DNA of 64,000 bases from Seriola aureovittata. Its lineage: Eukaryota > Chordata > Actinopteri > Carangiformes > Carangidae. The DNA lies in the NCBI RefSeq assembly GCF_021018895.1, contig NC_079368.1:7500001-7564000 (forward strand). Direction: 5' to 3'. Below are positions 13,446-24,911 of the stretch, piece by piece. The position numbers were made by a program, and so were the translations under genes. The notes beneath the pieces are model-generated. The model had not been told where the DNA came from. It made no database searches and saw only the letters and a program-made list of their open reading frames with translations. The number at the start of each line of letters is the position of its first letter. The stretch's first letter is position 1.

Positions 13446-16400
13446 TTAGCGAGACATCATTCGTACAAACTCTGTGAAAAGAGGTGGAGGATGACAAAAT
13501 GCAACAGTAGCACCACAGTCTTCAGTATTCTGTAAAGCTATCTGTAAGTTTTGCTATTGCTACATAGCTAACGTTAGCTTTAATAGCTGTTTACTTGTTT
13601 ACTAACTCACCAGTCTAGGAGAAATGTTTCGAGTTCAGCATCAAACTTCATTCATCACTAGGAGCTGCCTCCAGTGGTGTAAACCAACTCTCTTGTTGTG
13701 CTTCTATTCTATCACCACTCATTTTCTTTTACTGAAGTTAGCATGCTAACCTGCTAGCCCTGGACCGTCTCATCACTTTACGATACTGAGTCGCTGTAGC
13801 ATCCAGGCTACCCTGAAGTAGCGCTTCTCAGAGGGTATATTATAACCTCTAGTATTGTAAATGCAAAAATGGCTGAAGCTCTTGGCAAGACTGTTTAGTA
13901 AACAGCTGTTGATACTAATGTTGGCTATGTAGCAATAGCAAGACTTAAAAATAGCTCCTTTAAAGTGAGTAGTTTGTGAAAGCTTGCATTACCTTCAAAG
14001 TCAACAAGCCCATCACCATTCAGGTCAACATCCCTCAGGATATCTTCCACTTCCTTTAGACCTACCTGGAAGAAAAAACAGGTTGGCAGAAGTAAGTGAA
14101 GCACCACACTCATATAAGAATGGTTTAGAGTCTTTCTGTTATATTACGATCCATATCTTACCTGTTGGCCCAGCAGCTTTCTCATTGCGTCTCGGAGTTC
14201 ACATGTGCTTATGGCACCATCTCCATTAGTGTCAAACTGAGAACAAAAGGCAGAGTAAAGACATTAAAAATGGAAAAGCTACAAGTAAATATCAACACAA
14301 CCAGAACTATGGAAACCAGTCATCAAAATTTGCATCCAGACACTCTTACCTCTCTAAACGCATCTTTCAACTCTTTTATTCCGATCATGTCTGCAGTTTC
14401 GGCGAGGAGTTTTGGGCCCATCAGCTCTACAAAATCCTCAAAATCAACATGACCTCCCACTAAAGAAGAATAGATTTCGGCACAGAATTTCAAACAACAA
14501 TACACATTATATGCAACAAAGAGTTATATACATGATATATAAATACACACGACAGTTAAGTCCTTACAGTTCATGTTTATCTGTTGGCTCAGTTCAATCA
14601 GCTCCATTTCAGTGGGCATGTATCCCATGGTTCTCATACAGTTTCCTAGGTCTTTACAGCTGATGAAACCGTCCTTGTCCTTGTCAAACTCTTTAAAAGC
14701 ATCCCGCAACTCTGATGAGCAGTAACAGAAAAATGTATTATCAAGTGAACAATACGGCTCTCATTTTTCTTACGTACTATTTTGCATGTAAGTACAAATT
14801 TTGGCAACACACATGAAAACCTGTTTGTTGTGTAAAGATCTTTGACAAACCTGTGGCATTTTCAATTTCATTTCAATCTCTTTACAAAACATTTTGTTTG
14901 AATGCTTAACTTCAGTAAAGAAAGAGAAAACAATAAAGAAAGAGAAACTTACCATCCATTTCTTCTGGCCGCAGCTCTCTGTCCTATGAAGAAAAACCAT
15001 TTAATAATTGGTCAATACAAAAAATATCACAACACATGAAAAAATAATAATCACACATCATAACAAACACACTCTTCTGTGTATGAGGTACATGCAAACA
15101 TACCGCTGACAACGCTGTGATTCGAGTGATGCCCAAACCTAAATCAGCAACCTTCTCCATAACAATCCTCAGCAGTTTTTCCGAACCTCAACCTAAGGAT
15201 GCCCAAAGGTAACAGTTGACTGGAACTATCTCACATCTCGATGACAAAAACTCCAAGTATAGATAGGCTGATTCCTATCAAGCACGACTAGGAGCCGTAA
15301 GTTCAAAGAAGAATGTGGCTGTTTCTATTTTTTTCAGAGCTTGCTCACAATGAACACCACCTTTAAAGGGCAGAGAGAGAGGGAGACATATCCCAGAACC
15401 CTCAGGGGTTAACAGCAGGAGCATTGAGAAGTCTAAACACAACAGTGAGTGCTGACGTCAGGCCCGAAGAACTGTCTGACCGGAACCACTGAGATATAAA
15501 AACACAGGAGGCAGCACATAAGCCCAAAGGAGCATAACCAGCCAGTCCAACATGCATGCATGCACAGCACCATCAGCGCATCAGCCATTCATCACTGCCG
15601 GTTCATCATCCATCATCGTTTACACTGACACGTTTTACGCCTGATCAGCTGACTCAAAAACCTCCATTACCCTGTTCTTTTTTATCAAGATGTGAAAGTA
15701 CAAAATATTAGTTTGACAATTTGCCATTTATTTGCTTTATTGAGCGTTAGGTAAGAAGACCAGTAACACTCACTCTTATATCTGTCTGCTGAATATGTAA
15801 CAGTACAGCCAGCAGTTGGTTAGCATAGCTTAGCATAAACACTGGAAACAGGGGGAAGCAGCTAGCCTTTGGACAGAACTAGGCTACATATTTACTGCAC
15901 ATACGTGGTATCGATCTTTTCATCTAACTCTTGGCCAGAGAGTGAATTATTGTATTTCTCAAAATGTCAAATAATCAAACTGTCAAAATATTTCACCAGT
16001 ACTTTGTGCACTCACAGTACAAAATACAGATATACGCATCTGTGACAGTCAAGCAGTGGGACAAAGAGTCGGTGCATCGCTACACCTGTTTGACCCTTAG
16101 AGGTTGGAAACTGCTGATATAATGTGAGTATGTACAAATGTACAAATGAATATTGTTGCATTCACAAGTCCTACAGACTCTTGCAGTACTCACTCTTGTG
16201 AGCTTTCAGGCTCATCCATTTTCCAAACCTGTGTGTTCCCCACGGGCAGATGGCAGGATACCAGTCAGAAGCAGCGAGAGTAGAAACAGCAAGAAGTGAT
16301 GATAGAAAAAAGGGTCTCTACAAGCCAGTGGTGAAAATTATTACAGCAGATTGTTTGGTAATAATAAGCTTTGCTGATATGAATAAAGACAGAAGTAGAT

Positions 16401-18398
16401 TTACAAAAAGGTGTTTGTCCAGACTTACGTACAGCCTGCCTGCACTTGGCCACGCCTTTACTCAGGAAGACACAGGTTTGTCCCAGTATGTTGCTCACGA
16501 GAACACAGTTTTGCGTCATGGAAACAATGGACTCCTGATAAGGCACAAGATACCCTGCCTGGCCCATCTCCTCACAGGACAGCACCCCTCTGAATCTCCT
16601 CTCTGCATCCTGGAGCATCTTTCCAGAGGGGTGCAGAGACAGAGTTAGAGGCTTCAGAGTTGAATAAAGGTACAAACTAAGAGAGGATGTGGCACAGTCT
16701 ATGTAGACTGCGTATATTCTGGAAAATACACACTAGATTAAATGGAAATTTATGGAAATATCAAAACAAGGCAGACGTTGAAATGCATCAATAAAGCAGT
16801 ATAATGTTGCCAACTTTCCGCTCATTGTTCATAACTGTTTACGTGCCACGTTGTGCGGACTGGCACCATACACCTATACACTGTCACCGGAACAGTAAAC
16901 ATACTCAGAAGCACAGAAAAGGCGAACTAAGCAGCAGCTGTGTTGTCACAGAGATTAAAACATTATTCTGTGAAGACATTTGGACATATTTTCCCCTGTG
17001 TGCTTTTTAGAAAACAGAAGCCTGTTGCACGCCAAGGGTCTGAAACCATTCATCTAATGCCAGGTCAACAAAACACACAACAGAGACATTTATAAGCCTT
17101 GGCAGAAAAAGTTTCAGTAACTTTCAGTACAAACCACCAACATTAAACAGTGTGGATATTAAAACTCCTAACCCCATAATCTAGACCTAAACTGAGTCTA
17201 GTATAAACAACACATGCTGACTTTGACTGCGGGAGGATATCATCAAAAACACATACAGATAAAAATGTTCTAAATCCTCTGCACACAACTCCGCATAAAA
17301 TATAAACAAAATTTCCAAAATGCCAAACTACTGTCAAGTTTTATTTTTCAGTTTCAGTTTTGAATGCAGCAAACAGATTGAGAAAGACAGGGTGTAACAG
17401 TGCACCACACTGAAAACAGTCTTACCGTCCTCACAGGCCAGTCTAAGCAGTTTCCCATACCAAAAGAGAAAAGAGACACCAAAAAGGACCATGAGGACTT
17501 TTTCTCTGATAAGTTTGCAGTTTGGGTTTGGAAAGGAGTGCAAACTCTGGTTTCAGCAAGACCCATGAAGCCCCGGGTGCTAACCTACAGCTGATCAAAA
17601 AAACACACAAACTGTGAGCTGCACTGTACTGCTCTATCTGTATGAAATGAAAGTAGCAAAGTAGTGTCAGTGACACGGTGTGTGTGTGAGAGAGAGAGGG
17701 AGAGAGAGAGGGAGAGAGAGAGAGACGGGGGAGAAGAGTGAGGGTGAGAAACTAAATGAGGGAGCGAAGTGGACCGAAGAGGGAAAGAGAAGTATGCCTA
17801 TTAAAGGAAAAGAGAGAGTGAGTGTCTGTGAGATATTTCACCCGAGTTGTCACACTGACCAAACTATTGCAGTTATTCTGTGAACCACACAGATAATTCA
17901 CAAAAAGCATCACAGGCAAGAATAAACAAGAGGGATGTAATGCGCTGTTTCAGCTTTCCCACAGGAAGCTGCACCTGACTAGTAACCTTTCACTTCAGGG
18001 TCACACAGATAGTGCAACGTGTTTGCTGTTTCTGTGCTATTAAAATCTGAAACAGGCAAGTTCACAGGAACACGCTGTGTTTAATGACCTATTTCCACTC
18101 TCGCTGTTCTCCTCACCTGCACTCTCGCACTCAAGTGCTAAACCAACCAGTCAATTTGCAGCCTTGAGATTACATTTGAATTCATATATTCTACCTCCGG
18201 TTTCTGCATCTGCTGCTTTGTTTTTCTTGCTTTACACCCCCCCCCCACACACACACACACACCATCCTGTGCCCTCTGCAGGCGAAGACAAGGTCACTCT
18301 GACCTACAGCAGCCACATGGCACCAACGACAATCACACAAAGACCGTGAAAGGCTGGAATTCAGTCACTGTATGTGTGTGTGCATATATAAATAATAC

Positions 18399-18445
<47 letters not shown>

Positions 18446-20709
18446 TAGAATAATAATACCAGACTAGAGGTAGTTGTCACAATGTCCACAATCACCTTCT
18501 GTTCACATGTATTTCCAACTGGGCAAATCAAAACAAACCTGTAGCCAGAGCAGTGAAAATCTGGTTTACTTTGAATTGCATTGTTCAGACAAAATGCCAA
18601 AGGCAGTGTGTGTGTGTGTGGTGTGTGTTTGCGTGTGTGTTTGCGTGTGTGCGTGTGTGTCAAACCATGCGTTTCATTTCTGCCTGTCACTGAACTCCTC
18701 TCCATCTAGCTGTCTCATCAACGACCTTTTTCAGGTCACACTAATGTTTTCACTGAGCTGCTCGCACACTGACTCATGGGTTATTTGTAGAATAGGCTTT
18801 CATACTATAAGTACTAGAAGACATTTCTCTTGGAGCCATCTCTTCCATATGGAGCCTATTTTACAGCCGAGAGCTTCCCAATTCTGTAACGTACGTAAAT
18901 CCCCTCCTGATTCTTGAAGAGATCAAAATGCGAGCACCATACATGGAGGCAAATAAACTCTGACTTCTGTGGAAGAGAGCAGAGAGATGCCCTCAGTAAA
19001 CAACTTATCAGCAGGAGTTAAAACAGCGAGATGGAAACCAAGGCAGGTTGCAGACTTTAGCTTTCTGAGCTAAAATTCTGCAAAACCACATCACTGATAA
19101 GAATCCCAGCATATTAAGATGAACGCTCTTCCTCTGTATAAATAGATCTGTGGCTCAAAATAGAGCCTCCACCACCAAGAGGAACATCAAAGTGATTTCC
19201 TTCTAACTCAACACAACAATCACTGCAGTGTTTTCCCGGCTCAGTGATACAGGAACATGAATATCTGTCTTTGACCAAATACACATTAGCACATCAGAGA
19301 TTTTCACCTCTCTGATACTATAGAGCATTTCATCTGCCCCGGCACATCCACTTCAATAAGGCAGGGCTTCCTGGCTGTGGAAGTCTGTAGGAGGCAGCGC
19401 TGTATTTACAAATTACATAAGGAATGAATGTGTAGAAGGAGCTTTTCCCCTCTATGCTGGTCCAGTGATAACAGTGTTTGCAGACTGCATCACAGAGCAC
19501 ATTAGCTTATATTGATTGGAAACAGGACGTCATTGGAGCCAGAGGCCACGGTTCAACCTCTTCTGTAGAAATATAGAAACGAAGCACTATTTTCAACTGA
19601 GCAGTTCTGCAGGGAAAGACTCAGTAAACTTAATGCATTAGATTTTTTTTTTAGAAGAATCCTGCAGGAAAAACCCTGGCATCATCCATTCAAATTAGTT
19701 TACAAAATCATTTCACTTCGCAAACCTTCTCTTAGTTCAACATATAGAACAGATTACTCCAATTAATTTTCACATAAATTGTGATTTGGGTTTGGTGTGT
19801 CACTGTCACAGCTTGTCAGGGGCCACGACATTCACAAGGAGCATCTCTGCACTTCACACACTAAAACTCCTCAAATGAGTGTAACCAACTGACCGGTTGT
19901 GGGGTTGATTTAATGCAGACAAGTCTCTGTTAAGCACACATTCATTTGTCCATATTTCAGGGCCTTACCTGCCCAAAGAGTGAGTTAAGGATGGTGCGTA
20001 AATTGATATCGGATGCAGAAGAAGCAGCGCTGGACCTCCGGGAGCGACGAGAGGACCTGCTGGACAGCGGGGCCAGGGAGCATGAGGACGGGGAGGGACT
20101 GATGACCTGAGCGCCAGTATTTGCTAAACTGGCCCCCTTGTGGTCCCTGGGTTCGCAGAGAGGAGCCCTGTCGTCGTTGCTGTCCGACAGTGAGGGCACC
20201 CTGGGGATCGGGCGGGTGTGAGTGTGACAGCGGCGGCGATGCTCGGGTTCCGGCGCGCCTGCTGCCGGCGGACGGTCCTCCCGGTTGTGCTTCCTGCGGT
20301 GGTGGTGCCGGTGTGTGGGTTTGGATGACCTGCAGCGCTCCCTCACACCTCGGCCCGCCTCGCCGTTGGGCTCCGGCGGGTCGGGAACTTGGCTGTGAGG
20401 GGCATGTGACTTGCACTTGTCCCGAGCGGCTGCGTTAGTACTACTGTCCTGGCTGCCGAGGAGGGAGGGGTGGCACAGGGGTCTCCGGGCACTGATGTCG
20501 CACTCGGCCGACCAGAAGGACTCCTCGGCTTTGCTGCTGCTGCTCTGGAGTGCAGCAAGACGGTGGTGATGCTGGTGCTGATGCTGATGGTGATGCTGAC
20601 TTCTCCGGCTCTCTGCGGTACGTTCGGGGAGGTGTGTCGGTCTCCTCGCCGCCGAAGATGATTTCAACAAGGAGGTTGTTGATTCAGATTTTGGAAAAGA
20701 GGAGCTCAT
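13446..20709 (-). CDS. cabp1: Calcium-binding protein 1, caldendrin-type isoform
   Basis: Seven minus-strand exons join in frame: 20709-19969, 14983-14953, 14711-14568, 14459-14350, 14236-14162, 14065-13993 and 13471-13446, giving 1200 nt and 399 aa. The 247-residue first exon is basic, Ser/His/Pro-rich and low in complexity. It begins [16 protein letters not shown], close to the human caldendrin internal start MSS..KSES.TSLLK. A conserved RELRPEE linker follows, then a calmodulin-like core. EF1 loop 267-278 has Asp at position 12, as in mammalian CaBP1. EF2 (about 303-314) lacks ligand residues and is degenerate. EF3 (344-355) and EF4 (381-392) are canonical. The C-terminus is FVRMMSR. Known role: neuronal and retinal Ca2+ sensor that regulates Cav1 channels and IP3 receptors. 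The last coding exon is only 26 nt and was found from the phase-1 splice. Two other first exons feed the same RELRPEE exon (separate entries). The last intron is largely filled by a MITE. Confidence 0.96.
13532..13964 (+). mobile_element. MITE, family A copy 1, in last cabp1 intron
   Basis: This stretch of about 430 bp aligns by eye along its whole length with 56930-57318 (family A copy 2) in the same orientation. Shared blocks include GAAGTTAG.ATGCTAACC, GTCGCTGTAGC and ATTATAACCTCT. The right end reads AATAGCTCCTTTA. The left end (TAAAG..CTAT) is its reverse complement with a 2-bp gap, so the element has terminal inverted repeats. No transposase frame is present, as expected for a non-autonomous element. 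It occupies most of the 521-nt final cabp1 intron and ends about 30 bp from exon 13993-14065. Confidence 0.75.
15114..15170 (-). CDS. cabp1: Candidate third alternative first coding exon of cabp1
   Basis: A minus-strand ATG at 15168-15170 opens 19 codons ([19 protein letters not shown]) and runs directly into a GTATGT donor in phase 0. That is the phase needed to join the RELRPEE exon at 14983. An in-frame stop 33 nt upstream of the ATG shows the frame does not extend further 5'. The joined product would be about 172 aa with all four EF-hand units but neither the caldendrin extension nor the MGNC myristoylation site. I do not recognise this N-terminus from other CaBP proteins. It could be a tissue-specific first exon or a chance open frame; transcript data are lacking. 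Confidence 0.4.
15805..15980. mobile_element. Partial copy of fold-back repeat (family B)
   Basis: The sequence from AGCCAGCAG through GCTTAGCATAAACACTGGAAACAGGGGG, then ATCGATCTTTTCATCTAACTC and the end CAAAATGTCAAATAA, matches two arms of the larger fold-back element at 47841-48310, with internal deletion. It lies in the cabp1 intron between the alternative first exons. It is non-coding. Confidence 0.6.
16433..16618 (-). CDS. cabp1: L-CaBP1-type alternative exon of cabp1
   Basis: The minus strand holds a 186-nt open exon (62 codons, phase 0 at both ends). Its tail reads [18 protein letters not shown] followed by [11 protein letters not shown]. This aligns with the human long CaBP1 insert, which has MLAQNCAVMHNLLGPACIF and a KGFAENRQP end immediately before the DRSLRPEE linker. 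Here it would splice to DRELRPEE at 14983. The acceptor is AAAG|ATGCTC. The phase-0 donor is GTACGT; a stronger-looking GTAAGT four bases further would break the frame. Used with the MGNC exon it yields a long membrane-targeted CaBP1. Confidence 0.7.
17426..17458 (-). CDS. cabp1: Myristoylated first exon of S/L-CaBP1 isoforms
   Basis: The minus strand carries ATG followed by 11 codons, [11 protein letters not shown], then a GTAAGA donor in phase 0. Human short CaBP1 starts MGNCVKYPLR, also phase 0 into the same linker exon. Gly2 is the expected N-myristoylation site and Cys4 a possible palmitoylation site. This promoter is separate from the caldendrin one about 3.2 kb upstream. It may join 16618 (long form) or 14983 (short form, about 164 aa). 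Confidence 0.75.
18401..18443. repeat. (AAT)n microsatellite in cabp1 intron
   Basis: A pure AAT/TAA trinucleotide array of about 43 bp lies in the large intron between the caldendrin exon and the downstream alternative first exons. Confidence 0.95.
18606..18660. repeat. (TG)n microsatellite in cabp1 intron
   Basis: A TG-rich array of about 55 bp has GCGTG and TTTG interruptions. A shorter (CA)n after a C-run lies at about 18237-18262. Both are intronic in cabp1. Confidence 0.9.
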
Positions 20710-22344
20710 AGCTGCGGATCTGGTCTAGTCTATCCCGGCGGGCTGATCCTCGACATCAGTTGCCGCTTTCTCCCCATTGTCGACCCATATTCTCCAGCAG
20801 CGCCTGCCCGCGTTAACTTAAGCTACATTTCACCACCTGGCTGATGTGAGGCAGCGCAGGCGGAGCGCGCACAGACAGAGGAACGGAGGGGGCACACACG
20901 TCGCTGCAGAGCGCGTCACCTTTTCATTGATGTGGATGCTTGTCTCTGGCATCGTGGCGATGACGTGGGTGGGGACGGTAGTAAGGTATAGGCTGCCAGT
21001 GGTCGGCAAACTTTCCCATGACAAAGACAAACCAGACAGATAAAATCCCAGAGCCCCGTGAAATGAAAATTTGCTCCATTAGGAGCTCGGATATCGACTG
21101 AGATCTCATGATCCACTGTAGGCAGAAAAAATATAGTTATTCTCATGGGTCGGTAAAAAAACAAAAAACAAAACAAAAAACCAATGGAAATCAATGAGCT
21201 ACTGCGAGCTTTAACACATCCCTGAAATTTTGTCAGCAAAGAGTTAATTCTATTCTAATTCTATATTATGTGGTTTGTGTGGTCACAGATATTGGTTTGG
21301 CATCAGAGACAGTATAATACTTAGTGTTTTTCTGTCTTAATGGACCCATTTCATCCTATTGAATTAAACTACTAATAAAAATATCCCCAAATGTCCAAAA
21401 GTCAAGTGAACACAAACTACTGGATTTCACAGGGGTCATGCTGTTGTGTCTCTGCCTGTATTTCATTTCATATCATGTCATTTGAATGAAATTAAAATGA
21501 TATTAAACAATTCTTCACTTTGTCTGGGGCCCATATAAGACCCCATCAGCTACACCTAGAGGTCCCTGGATCCCACTGCAGCTAATCCCCACACAGCTGT
21601 GGCTTATAAAAGAGACACATTTTATTACATTTGTACACCTGTGGCTGATTATTTATTATGAATTATTGATGTTAATGCATATCACTCAAAGTATAATACC
21701 TCTGCAGACACGTGTCTCTGTGTGAGCTTTAAATCGTTACTCCCTCCCACCATGCTCACTCAAACTCACAGAGCTTCACCCAGTCTGGATACAAAGCAGT
21801 GATGTAACAGTAACTGCTACAGTCTGCTTTAATAATTCAGGAGCTGTCACATTGTAACAAAAGAACATGTAGTCTATACACATCAACACTAAGGTCTTTA
21901 TACATGAGTTATGGGTTATTATTGGTATCAACCTCACATCAACATGTGCCTTCATCCATGAAAGCCACAGGCCGACAGATGTGGACGCTCGAATGCACCT
22001 TTACAGAATCCATGACTCCCAGTGAAAGATGCTGATTTGTGTTTGAATCCCCTTCCTCGACAGAAGTATCAACCTGTGCGTATGTTCCTCATGAAGCCAT
22101 GAACTTACAAGTAACGACGACACTGCTGTTTTTATCTAACATGATTTTACTATTGCCTCAGCATTTTTAGTGCTGCTGCCTTCGTTTCTTCCAGAGGCGA
22201 TACCGGTCTGATAGGAGAAAACTGCTGTGAGAAAAACAGAGCAGTGACAACATCAGAGCATGCCCACACCTCCCAGTGCCACTGCTATAAAACTGCATCT
22301 GGCTGAAAATAGGCGACACAATGTATCTTGTCCCCTTGCTTCAT
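20710..22344. other. cabp1 upstream region and spacer
   Basis: The first 350 bp above the caldendrin start codon are GC- and CpG-rich and should contain the 5'UTR and promoter of that isoform. I see no clear TATA box. From about 21050 to 22340 the DNA is AT-rich spacer. The open frames in it are short and resemble nothing known. Confidence 0.5.
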
Positions 22345-22670
22345 ATAGATAGATAGATATAGATAGACTTTATTTATCCCCTAAGGGAAATTCAAGTGCC
22401 CAGCAGCTCATTAGTAATAATAATATTATAATATTAATAATAATAGTTAATGATAAATAATAAACATAAATATAATACAGTAAAATTGGTCCACTTCCTT
22501 TGTCTGAGTTGTTGTGTAGCCTGATGGCAGTGGGAACAAAGGATCTCCTGAACCTCTCTGTTCTGCAAGCGCAGTTTGCTGCAGCTGCTTCTCTGTCCTG
22601 CCACAATGTTGTGGAGAGGGTGGTATGGTATTGTGAATAAGTCTTTCTCCTTCTGAAGCGGCTCATTCAG
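22345..22670 (-). mobile_element. 3' end of a LINE-type retrotransposon
   Basis: Read on the minus strand, an open stretch ends with RTERFRRSFVPTAIRLHN. This resembles the final residues of reverse transcriptase ORFs in L2/CR1-like fish LINEs. It is followed by AT-rich DNA, the GGGGATAAATAAAGTCTATC block typical of teleost retroposon tails, and an (ATCT)n tail at 22345-22368. No full reverse transcriptase is present, so this is a 5'-truncated dead copy. The family assignment is tentative. Confidence 0.6.
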
Positions 22671-22776
22671 CAGTAAAATCTCATGCTGTGATTAGTCCAT
22701 CTCTTGTTTCACATCTGTGATATCTGTGTAAAAGTGACACTTCTGACAACAGCTGGTTAAATAAGATACTCGACCA

Positions 22777-22782
22777 TTTATT
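22777..22782 (-). terminator. asphd2: Candidate asphd2 polyadenylation signal
   Basis: The minus strand reads AATAAA about 2.1 kb after the asphd2 stop codon and just before the LINE fragment. It would give a 3'UTR of about 22783-24911, in which I see no other gene. Use of this site is inferred. Confidence 0.35.
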
Positions 22783-24911
22783 AAATGTACAGAAATACTG
22801 TTCAAAATCCACACAAGAATGTGTTAAAGGACAAATCATTAATCCAAATGTAAACAAAATGGTTGCCCCGTCATATACTGTATATGTAAAGCAAATGCTT
22901 TGGGAATGACAGTTTTCGTACTCTAAAGTGGATTGACAGCACTCTTGATTTGAACCCTAATCATGGACAGCTCAATGTGAGTGTCAGTGTCGTCTCGTGT
23001 TGTAAACAGCTTGTAAGTGATGATCATACTTTTGTAAACATTATAGATGATTATCTTGAATTGCGATGGACTAGTAAAGCTGCTGAAGATTAATTTTCAC
23101 TACCCTTTAGACTGTGCACATATATCCATGAAGTGCTGTGGGAGAATTAAGGATTGTGGCTTTTTAATAATGGATACCATATGGCTCGGCCAAATTACAG
23201 AGTGACAACATAAAAAAACATCACAGAACAACAGAGATAATACTTCATAAACATTTTACAGAATCTACAAATTGAATCTATCAAAATGATTTTCATGGTT
23301 GGCTTTTCAGAGAATGAAGTGCAATCACTTTAGCTGTAAATCAAGACAACACAATAGTTATAGCATTGAAGACAATCATTTCAAAACATCTCAGACTGCT
23401 CGGTTTGTTACCTCAACCCTATTTACAGAAATACAAACCTGATATCAAATACAACCAAATTACAAGAGTTTAGTAAATTTACCAAAAACACTTCATCTCC
23501 AGTGTTACAGCACAGGCCGGCTCACACTATTTGACCTAAAAATGTGCTTCTCTAACCATGTCTTGTGAAAGCAGGACTGATTTTCGAAGGGGAGCACAAT
23601 AAACTACCACACCGGCAGGAGTCGTGACAGAGACATTAGCTGCGTCTGTAAACATTCACGTCATGGTGGACATTGGACCTCGGTTATCAAACCACATGTG
23701 GATGAATCTGTTCGCCTCAACGACGTACCACTGTCTGCAATGCATGCGGTTTATTTATCTAGAAACAGTCGCCAGTTCAGTCAGAATGTCAGAAAATCTA
23801 AACTGTGCAACCTGTAACTCACCGAGAAACATCCCAGTGTGGCTCAATTAATGACCTCGTCATTGACTCAATGTGCCTATCAGAACCTTTTCCACAGAAA
23901 ACCCACCAGTGCTCTGGCAGTGGTTCCTTTTAGCATCACTTTTGCTGTGACGTTACATGAATCATAATGGATTCTACAATCACTGAAAATATGACAACAT
24001 TCTTGAGGCGGGAGAGCGCCGGGTCGTTCATCAAAACTTAAAACAGTCGAAAATTTGAATTTGAAGTGGGACTGGATGTGTTGAGGAACATCAAAAAAAG
24101 TTGAATGATCAAATTTCTTAGCCCTTGCGGAAATGTATGCAGGTGTTACAGCAGGTGTAAAAGAATCAGTAAAGATGTGTTCGATGTTAAGTGTAAAGTA
24201 ATGTGTGTTTGTGTTGTGTCTCTAAAGTCTGGGGAGAGTTTGGGGGCCCGTAAAACGCTTACTCAAGTGACTCCAGCTCATTCATAGCTAATAGAATAGG
24301 TTGGCCTGTGGAACTTTTTATGTGTAACAGCGAGAGTGTGACACATTATTGTTCGGCTCGCTACGACTCATTTATCACATCTGTAGTGTACTTTGCTCAC
24401 TACCAGCAACCTGTTGAACTGTTTCAAGCAGCAGCCAAACTAAATCTGTCATGATCCAAATCTTGGACAGAAATAAATTCGGTCCAAAGTTAGAGGAAAA
24501 ATATATTTGCTGGAACAAATAAATCACTCATTTATGTGTAAATTCACAGAACAGTCAGTGATTTCAAATAAAATAACCTAAAATGTCACTGCCATGGTAT
24601 TAATCCAAACTAATAAAATGGCTGCATCAACAATAGTGCGCCTGCTATGTTTTAAAAAAATGGAAGTAAATACTTTCAAGTGTGGCTGTCTGTTACCACG
24701 CAGGCAGAAACATGAACATGGCTGATAAAAGAGGCCCAATGTTTAGTCATCTGCTAAGAAGAGTTATGAGAGATACTGTACGAGCCGGAGAATATGTACA
24801 CAGTGAATGTGAGAGCTGGTCTGGAGGCAGAAAAAGAGTCGCTCCCCCATCCTACATACACTTCCCTAAAGGCCATCTGTCTCTCGCTTGGACATGGTTT
24901 CTCACTCACAC
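22783..24911 (-). other. asphd2: asphd2 3'UTR or spacer
   Basis: This AT-rich stretch follows the asphd2 stop codon. No exon-like frame is recognised on either strand. I read it as 3'UTR because a suitable poly(A) signal closes it at 22777-22782, but it could be partly intergenic. Confidence 0.4.

Noticed and set aside
20121..20438. Plus-strand and second minus-frame open frames inside the caldendrin exon
   Set aside because: They overlap the supported cabp1 first exon, whose frame matches caldendrin and splices correctly.
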